A stretch of DNA of 64,000 nt from Acidobacteriaceae bacterium TAA 166 (GTDB lineage Bacteria; Acidobacteriota; Terriglobia; Terriglobales; Acidobacteriaceae). The notes beneath the pieces were generated by a model. That model saw nothing but the letters and a program-made list of their open reading frames with translations, searched no databases and was not told the DNA's origin. The position numbers and the translations under genes were made by a program. This document shows positions 12,834 through 21,386 of this stretch, in pieces (position 1 is the stretch's first letter; the number at the start of each line of letters is the position of its first letter). The stretch lies in the NCBI GenBank assembly GCA_000421065.1, contig ATWD01000001.1, forward strand, positions 992,001-1,056,000, read 5' to 3'.

Positions 12834-13373
12834 TCGGACTCCTTGGTATGACAAAACCTAAACTTGTGTCAGGCGCGCATAAGGCTTCCCTCGAATACCC
12901 CTTGCGACACGCGCAAAGATGATCGAGCGAAGTAACCCTGCTTCGCGTCTGTAAAACCCTTTACAACCAGACGAAAACAGTCGACGGTGGCCGAGTCAAC
13001 CCACCCAAGGATTCCCCTCCTCAGGTCTGCCCAACTCCGTTTCGCTGTTCCGGCCCGCATAGCCCATCCAAGGTGGAGGGTGTCGCAGGCTCGCAATCGA
13101 TGGGCCGCATGAAACTTCAGCGGTTCTCTATTTCTTTATCCAGTATAGCGCAAAAATTTATCTTCCACTCAAGAGTGAAAGCATCGCTTCTGTCCGGGCT
13201 TCCTCCGCCCGCCACATCCTCGTCTCCTCGGACGCGCTCCGGATATTTGCGGAACCTTTTGAGAATAGCAATTTCATGAAGGGAGGTCAACAAGATCACC
13301 GTAAATTCTCGTCTTTTTCAAGGGAACAGAGCGCATCCTACGCGACCAGGCCATCTTCCTCGTCTACAGCACG
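12834..13373. other. Divergent intergenic region upstream of rpsL
   Basis: About 540 bases separate rpsL (minus) from the S9 peptidase gene (plus). The stretch has no credible coding frame or tRNA. Its centre is clearly AT-richer than the flanks and holds a candidate minus-strand promoter (listed separately), which would give rpsL a leader of roughly 300 bases. I saw no recognisable riboswitch. No convincing plus-strand promoter for the peptidase stands out. Confidence 0.6.
13142..13172 (-). promoter_or_regulatory. Candidate sigma-70-type promoter for the rpsL cluster
   Basis: Read on the minus strand, TTGAGT (13167-13172) and TATACT (13142-13147) are separated by 19 bases and lie in the most AT-rich part of the leader. 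The -10 box matches five of six consensus positions; the spacer is two bases long of ideal. Predicted from sequence only. Confidence 0.35.
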
Positions 13374-13397
13374 ATGCCGGATGCTAGCCTAAAGCCC

Positions 13398-15461
13398 ATG
13401 ATGTCTGTACTAACCCCTCGCCTTTGGATCACCGCCTCATTGTTCGTTCTTCTTCCTCTCCCCTCCTTCTCCCAGATAGACAGGAAGATCTCCGACCCTC
13501 GCATCGGCAGCGTGCTCGAGACCCTGGGCGAGACCCGCACTCCCAACCAGGCCGCTATCTCCCCGGACGGCAGGACCGTCGCCTGGTCCGTCCGCTCCTC
13601 CCATGGCTATGAGCTCCACCTGAGCGACACCGCCGAGGCCTCCCCCGCGAAGGAGCTGACCCTCCGCGCCTCCGCCAGTGCCAATGACTGCGGCAGCGAC
13701 GCTCCGGCCTGGTCGCCCGACAGCCAATCCCTGGCTTACGCCTCCACCTGCACGGCGGAGCACACCGACCAGCCCCAGATCTTCCTCTGGTCGAAGAAAA
13801 CTGGCGAGTCCCGCCAGTTGACCCACGTCACCGGCTCCATGGACGACATCGCCTGGTCGCCCGACGGAAGATCGATCGGCTTTCTCTTCGTGAAAGACGC
13901 CACACGCTCGGCCGGCGCACTCGATGCCATGAAGCCCTGGAACGGCGTGTACGGAGAGGACGGGGTCGAGGTCCAGGGAGTCGCCGCAGTGGATGTCGTC
14001 AGCGGCAATCTCTCCCAGATCACACCTTCCAGCCTGCACGTCTACGAGTTCAGCTGGGCTCCGGACTCCAAACAGATCACCTACATCGCGGCGAACCCTC
14101 CCGGCGAGAACAACTGGTGGGTCGCACAGCTCTATACACAGACCGCTTTCGCCACACAGACCGCTCCCTCCGAGGAACATACCCCACACTCCATCCTCGA
14201 TCCCCAAAAGGTCTCTGGCCCCCTCCACGGCCTGCAGATCGCCCTTCCCCGCTTCTCCCCCGACGGGAAGCAGATCGCCTTCATTGGCGGCCTGATGAGC
14301 GACCAGGGCTCGACCGGAGGCGACGTTTATCTTGTCCCAGCGACCGGCGGCGAGCCAAAGAACATTACCCCCAACCGCACTGCCTCGGTCGCCTTCCTCC
14401 AGTGGCTTACCCCGGCGATCCTCGACCTCAGCGAGCATGTCGGCGGCTCCAGCCACATCGGAGCGATCGATGTAAACTCCGGCGCTGACGTCTCCAGGGT
14501 GAACCTCACCCTGCCGGAATCCATCTCCTCAGGCACCTCGGTGATGAGTGTCTCGATCTCCCAGAACCAGAAGATCGCCCTTATCCGCAGCTCCTACGAG
14601 CACGCGCCCGAGGTCTGGGCCGGATCGCTCAACAATCTCAAGCAGGTCTCTCACCTCAACGACTCCATCAAGCCGCTCTGGGGCAGGACTGAGAACATCG
14701 AATGGACCAACGAGGGCTTCCACGTCCAGGGCTGGCTGCTCTACCCGGCCAACTACGATCCCACAAAGAAGTACCCTCTCCTCGTCACCGTCCACGGGGG
14801 TCCCTCCGCAGCCGTCACCCCGCGCTGGCCAGGTCTCGGTTACGGTGGAGTTCCCTTCTCCGCCCTCGGCTACTTCGTCTTCATGCCCAATCCAAGGGGA
14901 AGCTACGGTCAGGGAGAGAAGTTCACTCAGGCCAACATCAAGGACTTCGGTTACGGTGATCTGCGCGACATCCTTACGGGCATGGACACCCTAGAATCCC
15001 GCCTCCCCATCGACAAGAGCCGCGAGGGACTGACCGGCTGGAGCTACGGCGGCTTCATGACCATGTTCGCCGTCACCCAGACCACGCGCTTCCACGCTGC
15101 GGTCGCCGGAGCCGGTATCTCGGACTGGAAGAGCTACTACGGCGAGAACTCCATCGACCAGTGGATGACGCCCTTCTTTGGAGCCAGCGTCTATGACGAC
15201 CCGGCCGTCTACGCCAGGAGCTCGGCCATCGAGTCCATCAAGAAGGTGAAGACCCCGACCCTGGTCGTCGTCGGAGACCGCGACGGCGAGTGTCCCGCTC
15301 CGCAGAGCTTCGAGTTCTGGCACGCTCTCCGCGCCCAGGGAGTCAAGACGCAGCTGGTGATCTATCCCAACGAAGGCCATGCCTTTCGTGCCCCGGAGCA
15401 TCGCCGCGACGTGCTCGAAAGGGCTCTTAACTGGTTCGAAACCCAGATGCCCGCCAACTAG
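13398..15461 (+). CDS. S9 family prolyl oligopeptidase (exported)
   Basis: A serine peptidase of the prolyl oligopeptidase/dipeptidyl aminopeptidase class, probably cleaving short peptides outside the cytoplasm. A signal peptide (LWITASLFVLLPLPSFSQ) opens it. The N-terminal half is a PD40/WD40-like propeller (repeated SPDGRTVAWS, SPDSQSLAYA, SPDGRSIGFL, SPDGKQIAFI), and the C-terminal alpha/beta-hydrolase has GWSYGGF with the nucleophile serine, GDRDGEC with the aspartate and NEGHAF with the histidine, encoded at 15042, 15276 and 15378. Three in-frame ATGs (13374, 13398, 13401) compete; none has a clear Shine-Dalgarno, and I chose the second because it leaves a normal signal-peptide n-region. 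Confidence 0.9.
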   Translation: MMSVLTPRLWITASLFVLLPLPSFSQIDRKISDPRIGSVLETLGETRTPNQAAISPDGRTVAWSVRSSHGYELHLSDTAEASPAKELTLRASASANDCGSDAPAWSPDSQSLAYASTCTAEHTDQPQIFLWSKKTGESRQLTHVTGSMDDIAWSPDGRSIGFLFVKDATRSAGALDAMKPWNGVYGEDGVEVQGVAAVDVVSGNLSQITPSSLHVYEFSWAPDSKQITYIAANPPGENNWWVAQLYTQTAFATQTAPSEEHTPHSILDPQKVSGPLHGLQIALPRFSPDGKQIAFIGGLMSDQGSTGGDVYLVPATGGEPKNITPNRTASVAFLQWLTPAILDLSEHVGGSSHIGAIDVNSGADVSRVNLTLPESISSGTSVMSVSISQNQKIALIRSSYEHAPEVWAGSLNNLKQVSHLNDSIKPLWGRTENIEWTNEGFHVQGWLLYPANYDPTKKYPLLVTVHGGPSAAVTPRWPGLGYGGVPFSALGYFVFMPNPRGSYGQGEKFTQANIKDFGYGDLRDILTGMDTLESRLPIDKSREGLTGWSYGGFMTMFAVTQTTRFHAAVAGAGISDWKSYYGENSIDQWMTPFFGASVYDDPAVYARSSAIESIKKVKTPTLVVVGDRDGECPAPQSFEFWHALRAQGVKTQLVIYPNEGHAFRAPEHRRDVLERALNWFETQMPAN

Positions 15462-15477
15462 CGGCAACAACCTGCCC

Positions 15478-15505
15478 GGCGGCCGCAACAAAGCCGCGGC
15501 CGCCG
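15478..15505. terminator. GC-rich hairpin after the S9 peptidase
   Basis: A nine-base perfect inverted repeat, CGGCGGCCG (15478-15486) and CGGCCGCCG (15497-15505), lies 17 bases after the peptidase stop. No T-run follows, so it is at best a weak or factor-assisted terminator. Confidence 0.35.
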
Positions 15506-15530
15506 AGTCCAAAAAGATAGCTCTACTTAT

Positions 15531-15628
15531 TTGCCTATAGGACTTCGGCTTTATACACTGAAGCCTCGGGAATTCCAGCATATGCGGTGAAACCGTTCAG
15601 CTGTTTCCGGTTGAACGGGGAGGTTCAA
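15531..15628 (+). promoter_or_regulatory. Possible promoter and Shine-Dalgarno hairpin of the propeller lipoprotein
   Basis: TTGCCT (15531-15536) and TACACT (15554-15559), spaced by 17 bases, form a weak promoter candidate. Immediately before the gene, TTGAAC (15611-15616) and GTTCAA (15623-15628) form an inverted repeat whose six-base loop is the Shine-Dalgarno GGGGAG and whose right arm includes the A of the ATG. Confidence 0.3.
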
Positions 15629-18177
15629 TGCGTCGGTTCGTCACTTTAGCAGTTCTGTTGTTCTTTACGATTCCATTCGGTATCTCGATCTCAGGTTGCG
15701 GCAAGGGCGGGACCAAGCAGGTCTTCTGCAACTCGAGCGATACCGGCCCGGTCGTCGGGCAGGTCGATACCATTACCCTGACGCCCAGAATCTATGGAAT
15801 CTCCCTGAATCAGGGACAAATCGGACAGGTGGCCACGCCCACCGCCGCCGATTGCAACGGCACCCCTGTTACGGTCTCGGCCTACACCTATGGCATCTTC
15901 GATGCCAACGGGCATCAATCCAACGATCTTCTGCAGATCGCCGATGTCGTTCCCTCGGGGACGAACGCCGGTAAGCTCTGCGCCGGAAACTGGAATCGCA
16001 ACACCGGCGGCGGAATCCCCGACTACACGACCTGCAATGTGACCGGCAAGACCGGCACCGTCTATGTGGTGGCTTCGGCGGGAGCGACCAGCAATCCTCT
16101 CCCGATCTTTGTTCACCCCAAGGTCGCCAGCGTGACGCTGGGCAATCCAACGCCATCCAACGCCTGCGCCGCCACCGATGACGCGGTCGACGCCGCCGGC
16201 CAGTCCTCCAACTGCTGCCAGCTCTCGAAGCAGGCTACCGTCACCGCACCGCCTTACGATGGCGTCTCCTGCGTATCCCAAGGACAGAGCCAGCAGATCG
16301 TCGGGCGCGCCTTCGATACGAACGGCAACAACATCACCTGCCAGGTCGGTCACCTCTCCTTTGCGGCTCAGACCACCACCATCGCCTCGGTCGACGAGAA
16401 CGGCGTCGCCACAGCGCAGCAGCCAGGCTCCACCATCGTGAGCGCCGACCTGACCCAGGCCGGATCGAGCGCCGGATTTTTCTCCACCTGCCCGCCGGTC
16501 TCGATCAGCCTCACCGTTCCCGGAACCCAGCCCGGGATCACCAGCGCGGTCGTAAACCAGAACAATCCCCAGCCGCTGACCGCGGTCGCCATCGACAAAA
16601 ACGGCACCACGCTGACCGGCCTCAGCCTGAACTTCGTCTCCACCACTCCGATCACCGTTCCGGTGGCCTCGACCGGCATCGTTACGCCGGTCTTTCCTGG
16701 AGCGGCGGCCATCACTGCCATCTGCCAGCCTCCCACCTGCAACCAATCTCCGAATAATCAGATCGGTCTGCTCGCCAACGGCAAGCCCGTCGCCTCGAAC
16801 CCGGTGAACATCACGACGCCGGGCAGCAACAGCTCCCAGATTTGGGTGGGAAGCACGCAGTCCCGCTACATCCTCCCGGTCGACTTCACCAATCCGACCT
16901 TCGGAACTCCCGTGCGGCTTCCCTTCGCCCCCAACTCCATGGTCATGTCCAACGATGGGGCCTCGATCTACATGGGAACCGAGACCGAGCTGATGGTCTT
17001 CACGGCCACGACCAACAGCCTCTCGCGCGAGGACGCCTCTGTAGCCGGCCAGGTTCTGGCGGTATCGCCTGATGGCGGAACCCTGGTTATCTCCGATCCG
17101 CGCAAGCAGCTCGTCTATCTCTATTCCACGGCCACCAGCTCTGGCACCGGCACAAGCTCGAGCACCGGGACTGGAACAGGAACAACCGGTACAGGCACCA
17201 CCACGACGGCGAGCGGCGGCGTCACCACGACCTTCGGCGGGGTCGCCACCCACGCCGAATTCACGCAGGACAACCAGACCGTCTACATCACCCTGGGAAC
17301 GCCCGACCCGAACGATCCGACCAATCCGCAGAAGATCGCCCCCACCAACCAGATGTTGGTCCATTCCACCTTCAATGGCTGGTCGCAGGTCGCCCTGCCC
17401 AACCCCGCCTCCGATGTCGCCATCACCGTACCGGCCATCGGCGCCTATCTTGCAGGGTCCAAGACAACCGGACGCAGCTACTGCGCCAGCACGACGGTGA
17501 ATCCAGACCAGAGCGTCACCAACAACTTCTACCCGCTGGCCGATACGCAAAATGCCGTGACCGACCGGATCGTCGCGACCGACGATGGGCTCCATGTCAT
17601 CGGAGCCACCGCTTCGAGCGGCGGATCCATCACGGACATAACCTTCAATAAGGCTCTTCCGCCTTCTCCCCCTTCAAACGATCCCTACTATCCCCAGCCA
17701 CAGAATCCTCCGGCGGGACTGCAGTGGCCGCCCCAGGGAGGCTGCCCCACCATCGTGGCTTCGGACTACTTCAGCCCCTTTGTGTCGGCGCTGAATTCAC
17801 ATCCACTGGGCGTGACGGCTGACACCATCACAGGCGTCCTCCCCACCACGAACTCGAGCCTGGCTTTCATCACCTACACCGGCAGCTCGGGCGTTCTTCC
17901 CGCCTATGCCCCAGCGACCGGTACCGTGACCCCAGTCCAGCTGACCGGTGCGACTGCTCCCGTGGCCGCCGCCATCAGCTCGGACGACCTCACGGTCTTC
18001 GTCGGGACCTCCGGCGACAACAAGGTGCACCTCGTCAATACGAAGACCCTTACCGATACGCCATCCCAGTCCATTACCCCAAACCTGCCGCAGTACATCG
18101 ACGTCAACACCGACAATCCATCCACGGTGGTCCCTCCCAACCTGATCGTCCAGCATCCTCGCAAGGCGACCTCGTAG
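15628..18177 (+). CDS. Beta-propeller/Ig-like lipoprotein
   Basis: A large envelope lipoprotein of unknown specific role. The signal peptide ends in SISGC, making Cys24 the lipidation site. The first half has Cys-containing, Ig/BIG-like segments (e.g. SVDENGVATAQQPGSTIVSADLT); the second half shows repeated propeller-type blades (NSMVMSNDGASIYMGTET, GQVLAVSPDGGTLVISD, AAISSDDLTVFVGTSGDNKVHLVNTKT), resembling YVTN/quinoprotein-type propellers. A Thr/Ser/Gly/Ala spacer (TGTGTGTTGTGTTTT type) near residues 505-535 separates blades. 849 residues; GGGGAGG lies just before the ATG. Proteins of this layout are common in Acidobacteria genomes; no enzymatic motif was seen. Confidence 0.8.
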   Translation: MRRFVTLAVLLFFTIPFGISISGCGKGGTKQVFCNSSDTGPVVGQVDTITLTPRIYGISLNQGQIGQVATPTAADCNGTPVTVSAYTYGIFDANGHQSNDLLQIADVVPSGTNAGKLCAGNWNRNTGGGIPDYTTCNVTGKTGTVYVVASAGATSNPLPIFVHPKVASVTLGNPTPSNACAATDDAVDAAGQSSNCCQLSKQATVTAPPYDGVSCVSQGQSQQIVGRAFDTNGNNITCQVGHLSFAAQTTTIASVDENGVATAQQPGSTIVSADLTQAGSSAGFFSTCPPVSISLTVPGTQPGITSAVVNQNNPQPLTAVAIDKNGTTLTGLSLNFVSTTPITVPVASTGIVTPVFPGAAAITAICQPPTCNQSPNNQIGLLANGKPVASNPVNITTPGSNSSQIWVGSTQSRYILPVDFTNPTFGTPVRLPFAPNSMVMSNDGASIYMGTETELMVFTATTNSLSREDASVAGQVLAVSPDGGTLVISDPRKQLVYLYSTATSSGTGTSSSTGTGTGTTGTGTTTTASGGVTTTFGGVATHAEFTQDNQTVYITLGTPDPNDPTNPQKIAPTNQMLVHSTFNGWSQVALPNPASDVAITVPAIGAYLAGSKTTGRSYCASTTVNPDQSVTNNFYPLADTQNAVTDRIVATDDGLHVIGATASSGGSITDITFNKALPPSPPSNDPYYPQPQNPPAGLQWPPQGGCPTIVASDYFSPFVSALNSHPLGVTADTITGVLPTTNSSLAFITYTGSSGVLPAYAPATGTVTPVQLTGATAPVAAAISSDDLTVFVGTSGDNKVHLVNTKTLTDTPSQSITPNLPQYIDVNTDNPSTVVPPNLIVQHPRKATS

Positions 18178-18193
18178 GAGCCTCATTCCCAGC

Positions 18194-18240
18194 CTGCAAG
18201 TAAAAAGCCCTCTCGAACCGAGAGGGCTTTTTACTTGCAG
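18194..18240. terminator. Strong bidirectional rho-independent terminator
   Basis: A perfect 22-base inverted repeat (18194-18215 and 18219-18240) with a three-base AAC loop. The GC-rich core CCCTCTCG/CGAGAGGG is flanked by AAAAAG on the left and CTTTTT on the right, so a T-run follows the stem on either strand. It lies 16 bases after the propeller lipoprotein stop and faces the convergent nusB. Confidence 0.92.
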
Positions 18241-18272
18241 GATATACGGTGCGGGATTTTCAGGAAAAAAGA

Positions 18273-18450
18273 ATGGCCTGCCGGCCGAACCCACTACGCG
18301 GTCACTTCGTGACGCATAATCCCTTTGGGGTGGGGCTCCCGTTGGTCGCTGGAAGAATCTTAGCGCCGACCAATGGGAGGCCCATGGCGAAGTCGGCATA
18401 CATCCCACGAAGTGGGCGCCGTCCGTGTAGGACGCCCGCGCGGCAGCGCC
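18273..18450. repeat. Dispersed palindromic repeat, copy A (~180 bp)
   Basis: One of three full copies of a MITE-like repeat (others at 23541 and 50557). It begins ATGGCCTGCCGGCC and ends CCCGCGCGGCAGCGCC, the two ends being imperfect inverted copies of each other. Inside, GGTCACTTCGTGACGC and CATCCCACGAAGTGGGC are opposed. Compared with copy B it lacks the segment with the CCACAAAC/GTTTG hairpin. It fills the space between the terminator and the 3' end of nusB. No open frame in it looks like a gene. Confidence 0.8.
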
Positions 18451-18454
18451 TGTT

Positions 18455-18877
18455 TCAGCCTAAACGCTGCTTCAGAAGATCGCGGGCAATCGCATCCAGA
18501 ACGCCGTTGAGGAACTGCACCGACTCCGGCGCCGCATACCGCCGCGCCACCTCCAGCGACTCGTTGATGATGATCGCCGCCGGGGTACTCGGACTTCCTA
18601 GCATCTCGGCCACGGCCGCGCGGATCAGGTTGCGATCGACCACAGCCATCCGCTCCAGCCGCCAGTTCTGCGCATGCGCCTCGATCATCTTGTCGATCTC
18701 CGGCTGCCGGTTGGTGGCGACGCGATAGATATCCTCGGCGAAGGCGCGCGTGTCGTCATCGACATCGTCGCGGGAGTCCCAGAAGAGCTTCGCGACCTGT
18801 TCGGGAGTCTGCTTGCCCAGGTCGCCTTGAAAGAGCATCTGCATGGCCAGCTCGCGGGATTTGCGTCTCGTCCCCAT
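18455..18877 (-). CDS. nusB: Transcription antitermination protein NusB
   Basis: NusB binds boxA RNA with S10 (NusE) and supports antitermination of rRNA operons. The 140-residue all-helical protein begins GTRRKSRELAMQMLFQGDLG and has the conserved ending MLGSPSTPAAIIINESLEVARRYAAPESVQFLNGVLDAIARD. Its ATG shares one base with the stop of the upstream ribH fusion gene (TAATG), and the ribH-nusB pairing is common across bacteria, so the two form an operon. It converges on repeat copy A. Confidence 0.97.
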   Translation of the reverse strand: MGTRRKSRELAMQMLFQGDLGKQTPEQVAKLFWDSRDDVDDDTRAFAEDIYRVATNRQPEIDKMIEAHAQNWRLERMAVVDRNLIRAAVAEMLGSPSTPAAIIINESLEVARRYAAPESVQFLNGVLDAIARDLLKQRLG

Positions 18878-19776
18878 TACCGCCCACCCTCTTCCGCCCG
18901 GATCTTGCGTTGGATCGAAACCATCTCGATCGCCGCAATCGCCGCCTCGAAGCCCTTGTTCCCGGCCTTGATGCCGGCGCGGTCCAGCGCCTGCTCCAAC
19001 GTCTCGCAGGTCAGCACGCCAAAGGCGTGGGGAATGCCGGTGTCCTGCTGCGACTGTCCGATGCCGCGAGCAACTTCGTTATAGATCGCCTCGTAGTGCG
19101 CGGTCTCCCCTCGAATGAGACAGCCGAGCGTGATGATGCCGTCGAATCGCTTCGTCTCCGCCAACGTACGGGCCGCAGAAGGCACCTCCCATGCTCCCGG
19201 CACGCGAACGATCTCGATGTCGCCCCGGGCCGCTCCGCTGCGATGCAGAGCGTCGAGCGAGCCTTGCAGAAGGCGGTCGGTAATCACCGCGTTCCAGCGC
19301 GCCGTCACGATCGCAAACTTCATCCCCGCCGCCGAGAGATCGCCCTCGATCGCCACAGGCTTATTGTGCAGAGGGTTCTCCGACTGCCAGAATCCCAGCT
19401 CCAGTCCATCCCCGCTCCCGACGACAGCCCCGTCCCGCAGCTTCACCCGAAACAGGCGGCTGTTCCAGCTCGTCGGCTCGGGCCTGGTCAGCAGAAGAGC
19501 CACCTCTTCGCTGCGATAGTTCGCCTGCATCCACTGCTCCACTGCGGAGTGAACCGCGTCGAGTCCGAAGACCTCGATCAAAATCGTTGGAGCGTCATGT
19601 ATCGTTCCCGCGACCAGCTCCAGATTTCCCAGGGGAGCCAGCATCGCCGCCCCGCGGCTGCTCTCCTGCTTCCAGCCCTTCCCTTCCTCGAATCCCAGCG
19701 AGAGCAGAAGGCGGCTCAACCGGTCGAGCGCCTCGTCCGAGGCCACCTCGCGTATCAGCGTCATTCCCTTGATCAT
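18877..19776 (-). CDS. ribH: VOC-like domain fused to 6,7-dimethyl-8-ribityllumazine synthase
   Basis: The C-terminal ~160 residues are lumazine synthase, condensing ribityl-aminouracil with dihydroxybutanone phosphate in riboflavin synthesis: IEGDLSAAGMKFAIVTARWN, VPGAWEVPSAARTL, GCLIRGETAHYEAI with the catalytic histidine, and GFEAAIAAIEM are all present. Ordinary RibH is ~155 residues; here 299, with an N-terminal domain of about 135 residues (IREVASDEALDRLSRLLLSLGFE ... SRLFRVKLRDG...LELGFW) that looks like one glyoxalase/VOC module. The frame is continuous. A GTG codon at 19354-19356 could start a RibH-only protein but has no Shine-Dalgarno. The VOC call is by pattern only. Confidence 0.88.
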   Translation of the reverse strand: MIKGMTLIREVASDEALDRLSRLLLSLGFEEGKGWKQESSRGAAMLAPLGNLELVAGTIHDAPTILIEVFGLDAVHSAVEQWMQANYRSEEVALLLTRPEPTSWNSRLFRVKLRDGAVVGSGDGLELGFWQSENPLHNKPVAIEGDLSAAGMKFAIVTARWNAVITDRLLQGSLDALHRSGAARGDIEIVRVPGAWEVPSAARTLAETKRFDGIITLGCLIRGETAHYEAIYNEVARGIGQSQQDTGIPHAFGVLTCETLEQALDRAGIKAGNKGFEAAIAAIEMVSIQRKIRAEEGGR

Positions 19777-19865
19777 AGGTTCGATTGTATCGTTATCCCT
19801 TCAAAGCCCTTACACCAGGCGCAGATCTGCAACAGAAGGTGACGAAAGATTTACAAAGGAGATCT

Positions 19866-20675
19866 ATGCCAGACGCAGCCGCCTCCGAAGCCATCCTCTC
19901 CGATACCCTGCTCTGCGAGATCGAGGGCCGAATCGCGACCGTCACCCTCAAACGCCCGCAGGTTCTCAACGCCCTCAACGCGCAGGTCTTCGACGATCTG
20001 GAATACGTCTTCACCTACCTGGCCAAAGACGCCTCCGTGCGGGTCATCCTGCTCACCGGCTCCGGCGAAAAGGCCTTTGCTGCGGGCGCCGATATCAAGG
20101 AGCTCGCCGAGATCGGCCGGTTTCAAGCACAGGCACTCTCCCGCCGCGGCCAGCGCATCTTTCGCCTCATCGAGACCTGCGACACGCCGGTCATCGCGCT
20201 GATCAACGGCTTCGCCCTCGGTGGCGGCTGCGAGCTAGCCCTCGCCTGCACCCTTCGCATCGCCGCCGATACCGCAAAACTCGGCCTGCCCGAAGCAAGG
20301 CTCGGCCTGATCCCCGGCTATGGCGGAACTCAGCGCCTGCCGCGGCTGATCGGTCCATCGGCTGCATTGAAGATGATGCTGACCGGCGAGCGCATCAGCG
20401 CCGCCGAGGCCCTGCGGCTGGGGCTGGTCGACGAGGTCGTTCCTGCGGCCGATTTGCTTGCCCACGGCCGTGAACTTGCCGCCGCCATCCTCTCCATGGC
20501 CCCGCTCGCCGTCACGGCCTGCCTTGAAGCCGTCTCCAAAGGAGTCGATCGCGACCTCGAGGACGCCCTGCGGCTCGAGAGCAGGATCTTTGGACGCCTC
20601 GCGGCGACCGAGGACAAATCGGAGGGTGTGCAGGCCTTCCTCGAGAAACGCGTTCCAACATGGGCAGGCCGCTAG
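19866..20675 (+). CDS. Enoyl-CoA hydratase/isomerase (crotonase) family protein
   Basis: Crotonase-fold enzyme, most likely a short-chain enoyl-CoA hydratase of fatty-acid or butyrate metabolism. The start at 19866 is fixed by AAAGGAG six bases upstream, giving 269 residues, standard for the family. GSGEKAFAAGADIKEL forms the oxyanion loop; both catalytic glutamates are present, in GGGCELALAC and in GLPEARLGLIPGYGGTQRLPR. It is transcribed away from ribH-nusB. The exact substrate cannot be read from sequence. Confidence 0.92.
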   Translation: MPDAAASEAILSDTLLCEIEGRIATVTLKRPQVLNALNAQVFDDLEYVFTYLAKDASVRVILLTGSGEKAFAAGADIKELAEIGRFQAQALSRRGQRIFRLIETCDTPVIALINGFALGGGCELALACTLRIAADTAKLGLPEARLGLIPGYGGTQRLPRLIGPSAALKMMLTGERISAAEALRLGLVDEVVPAADLLAHGRELAAAILSMAPLAVTACLEAVSKGVDRDLEDALRLESRIFGRLAATEDKSEGVQAFLEKRVPTWAGR

Positions 20676-20683
20676 CCTGGGGA

Positions 20684-20732
20684 GGAGAACTGCACTGCCG
20701 CGCGGGCCCACTGCGCGGCAGCGCAGTTCTCC
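20684..20732. repeat. Long hairpin made of two fused repeat ends
   Basis: A 20-base inverted repeat with one mismatch (20684-20703 and 20713-20732) around a nine-base loop GGGCCCACT, nine bases after the crotonase stop. The sequence CTGCCGCGCGGGCCCACTGCGC is the outer end of the dispersed repeat family (copies A-C), here with left and right ends directly joined and the middle missing. It could act as a processing or termination hairpin. Confidence 0.75.
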
Positions 20733-20767
20733 CCATTCCACCCGGCCTTGGTATCCTGATAATCGAT

Positions 20768-21328
20768 ATGCGAACCTCCATCGGCCGATTCTCCCTCGGG
20801 GTCGCCCTCGCCAGCCTGCCCCTTCTCCCCCTCACGCTCACCGGATGCACCGGAAGCTCCGCTGCGAACGTCCCCTCCGCATCCCTCGCCGAGCAGCGAC
20901 AGGCCGCTATCAACGACATGCGCCAGCAGCTGGAGCAGATCCCTCCTCCCTCGAAGACCCGTTACATGGCGGTCCATAATCTCACCACATGGGAGAATCC
21001 CTACCTCACCGTGCAGGGCGGCATGGTCACGCTGCATGTTCTAATCGCCGACGCCAACACCAGCCCCCTGGGGCAGGGCGGCATGCTGCGCCCAGTCGGC
21101 GCCCGCCGCCGCAATCTCGACGTCCGCGTCAACGACCTTCCGGCGGCCCTCAACGCCATTCCCGCGTCCGCCTGGCCCTACGGCCGTGTCGTGGCGGTCG
21201 AAGAAGCGCACGAGATTCCGGTCAGCGCAAGACCCGAGGTGCGGCGCAACCTCGAATCCGTCCTCAAAACCCTCGGCGACCTCGGCGTCGTCACCTACGA
21301 ATGGAACGACGCCGGTCGCGGGCTGTAG
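20768..21328 (+). CDS. Small exported lipoprotein, unknown function
   Basis: A 186-residue lipoprotein: MRTSIGRFSLGVALASL is followed by the lipobox LTGC with Cys27. The mature part has a helical AEQRQAAINDMRQQLEQIPPP segment, then a beta-rich region (NPYLTVQGGMVTLHVLIAD ... RRRNLDVRVNDLPAALNAIPASAWPYGRVVAVEEA). I do not recognise the family. The frame is open further upstream through the hairpin repeat, but the ATG at 20768 gives a proper signal peptide and is preferred. It lies between the crotonase and the symporter on the same strand. Confidence 0.8.
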   Translation: MRTSIGRFSLGVALASLPLLPLTLTGCTGSSAANVPSASLAEQRQAAINDMRQQLEQIPPPSKTRYMAVHNLTTWENPYLTVQGGMVTLHVLIADANTSPLGQGGMLRPVGARRRNLDVRVNDLPAALNAIPASAWPYGRVVAVEEAHEIPVSARPEVRRNLESVLKTLGDLGVVTYEWNDAGRGL

Positions 21329-21386
21329 CCTCTTTCCATCCTGATTCCTTCCGAGAGGGCGGGAACAAACAAGCACATGCAGTAAC

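Noticed and set aside
18273-18450. Short frames starting MACRPNP/MACRPGP in the repeat copies
   Set aside because: They follow the repeated DNA, not a protein family, and lack ribosome-binding sites; the repeat explains them.
19354-19356. Internal GTG as a separate start for RibH
   Set aside because: No Shine-Dalgarno precedes it and the upstream domain is in continuous frame; kept only as an alternative.
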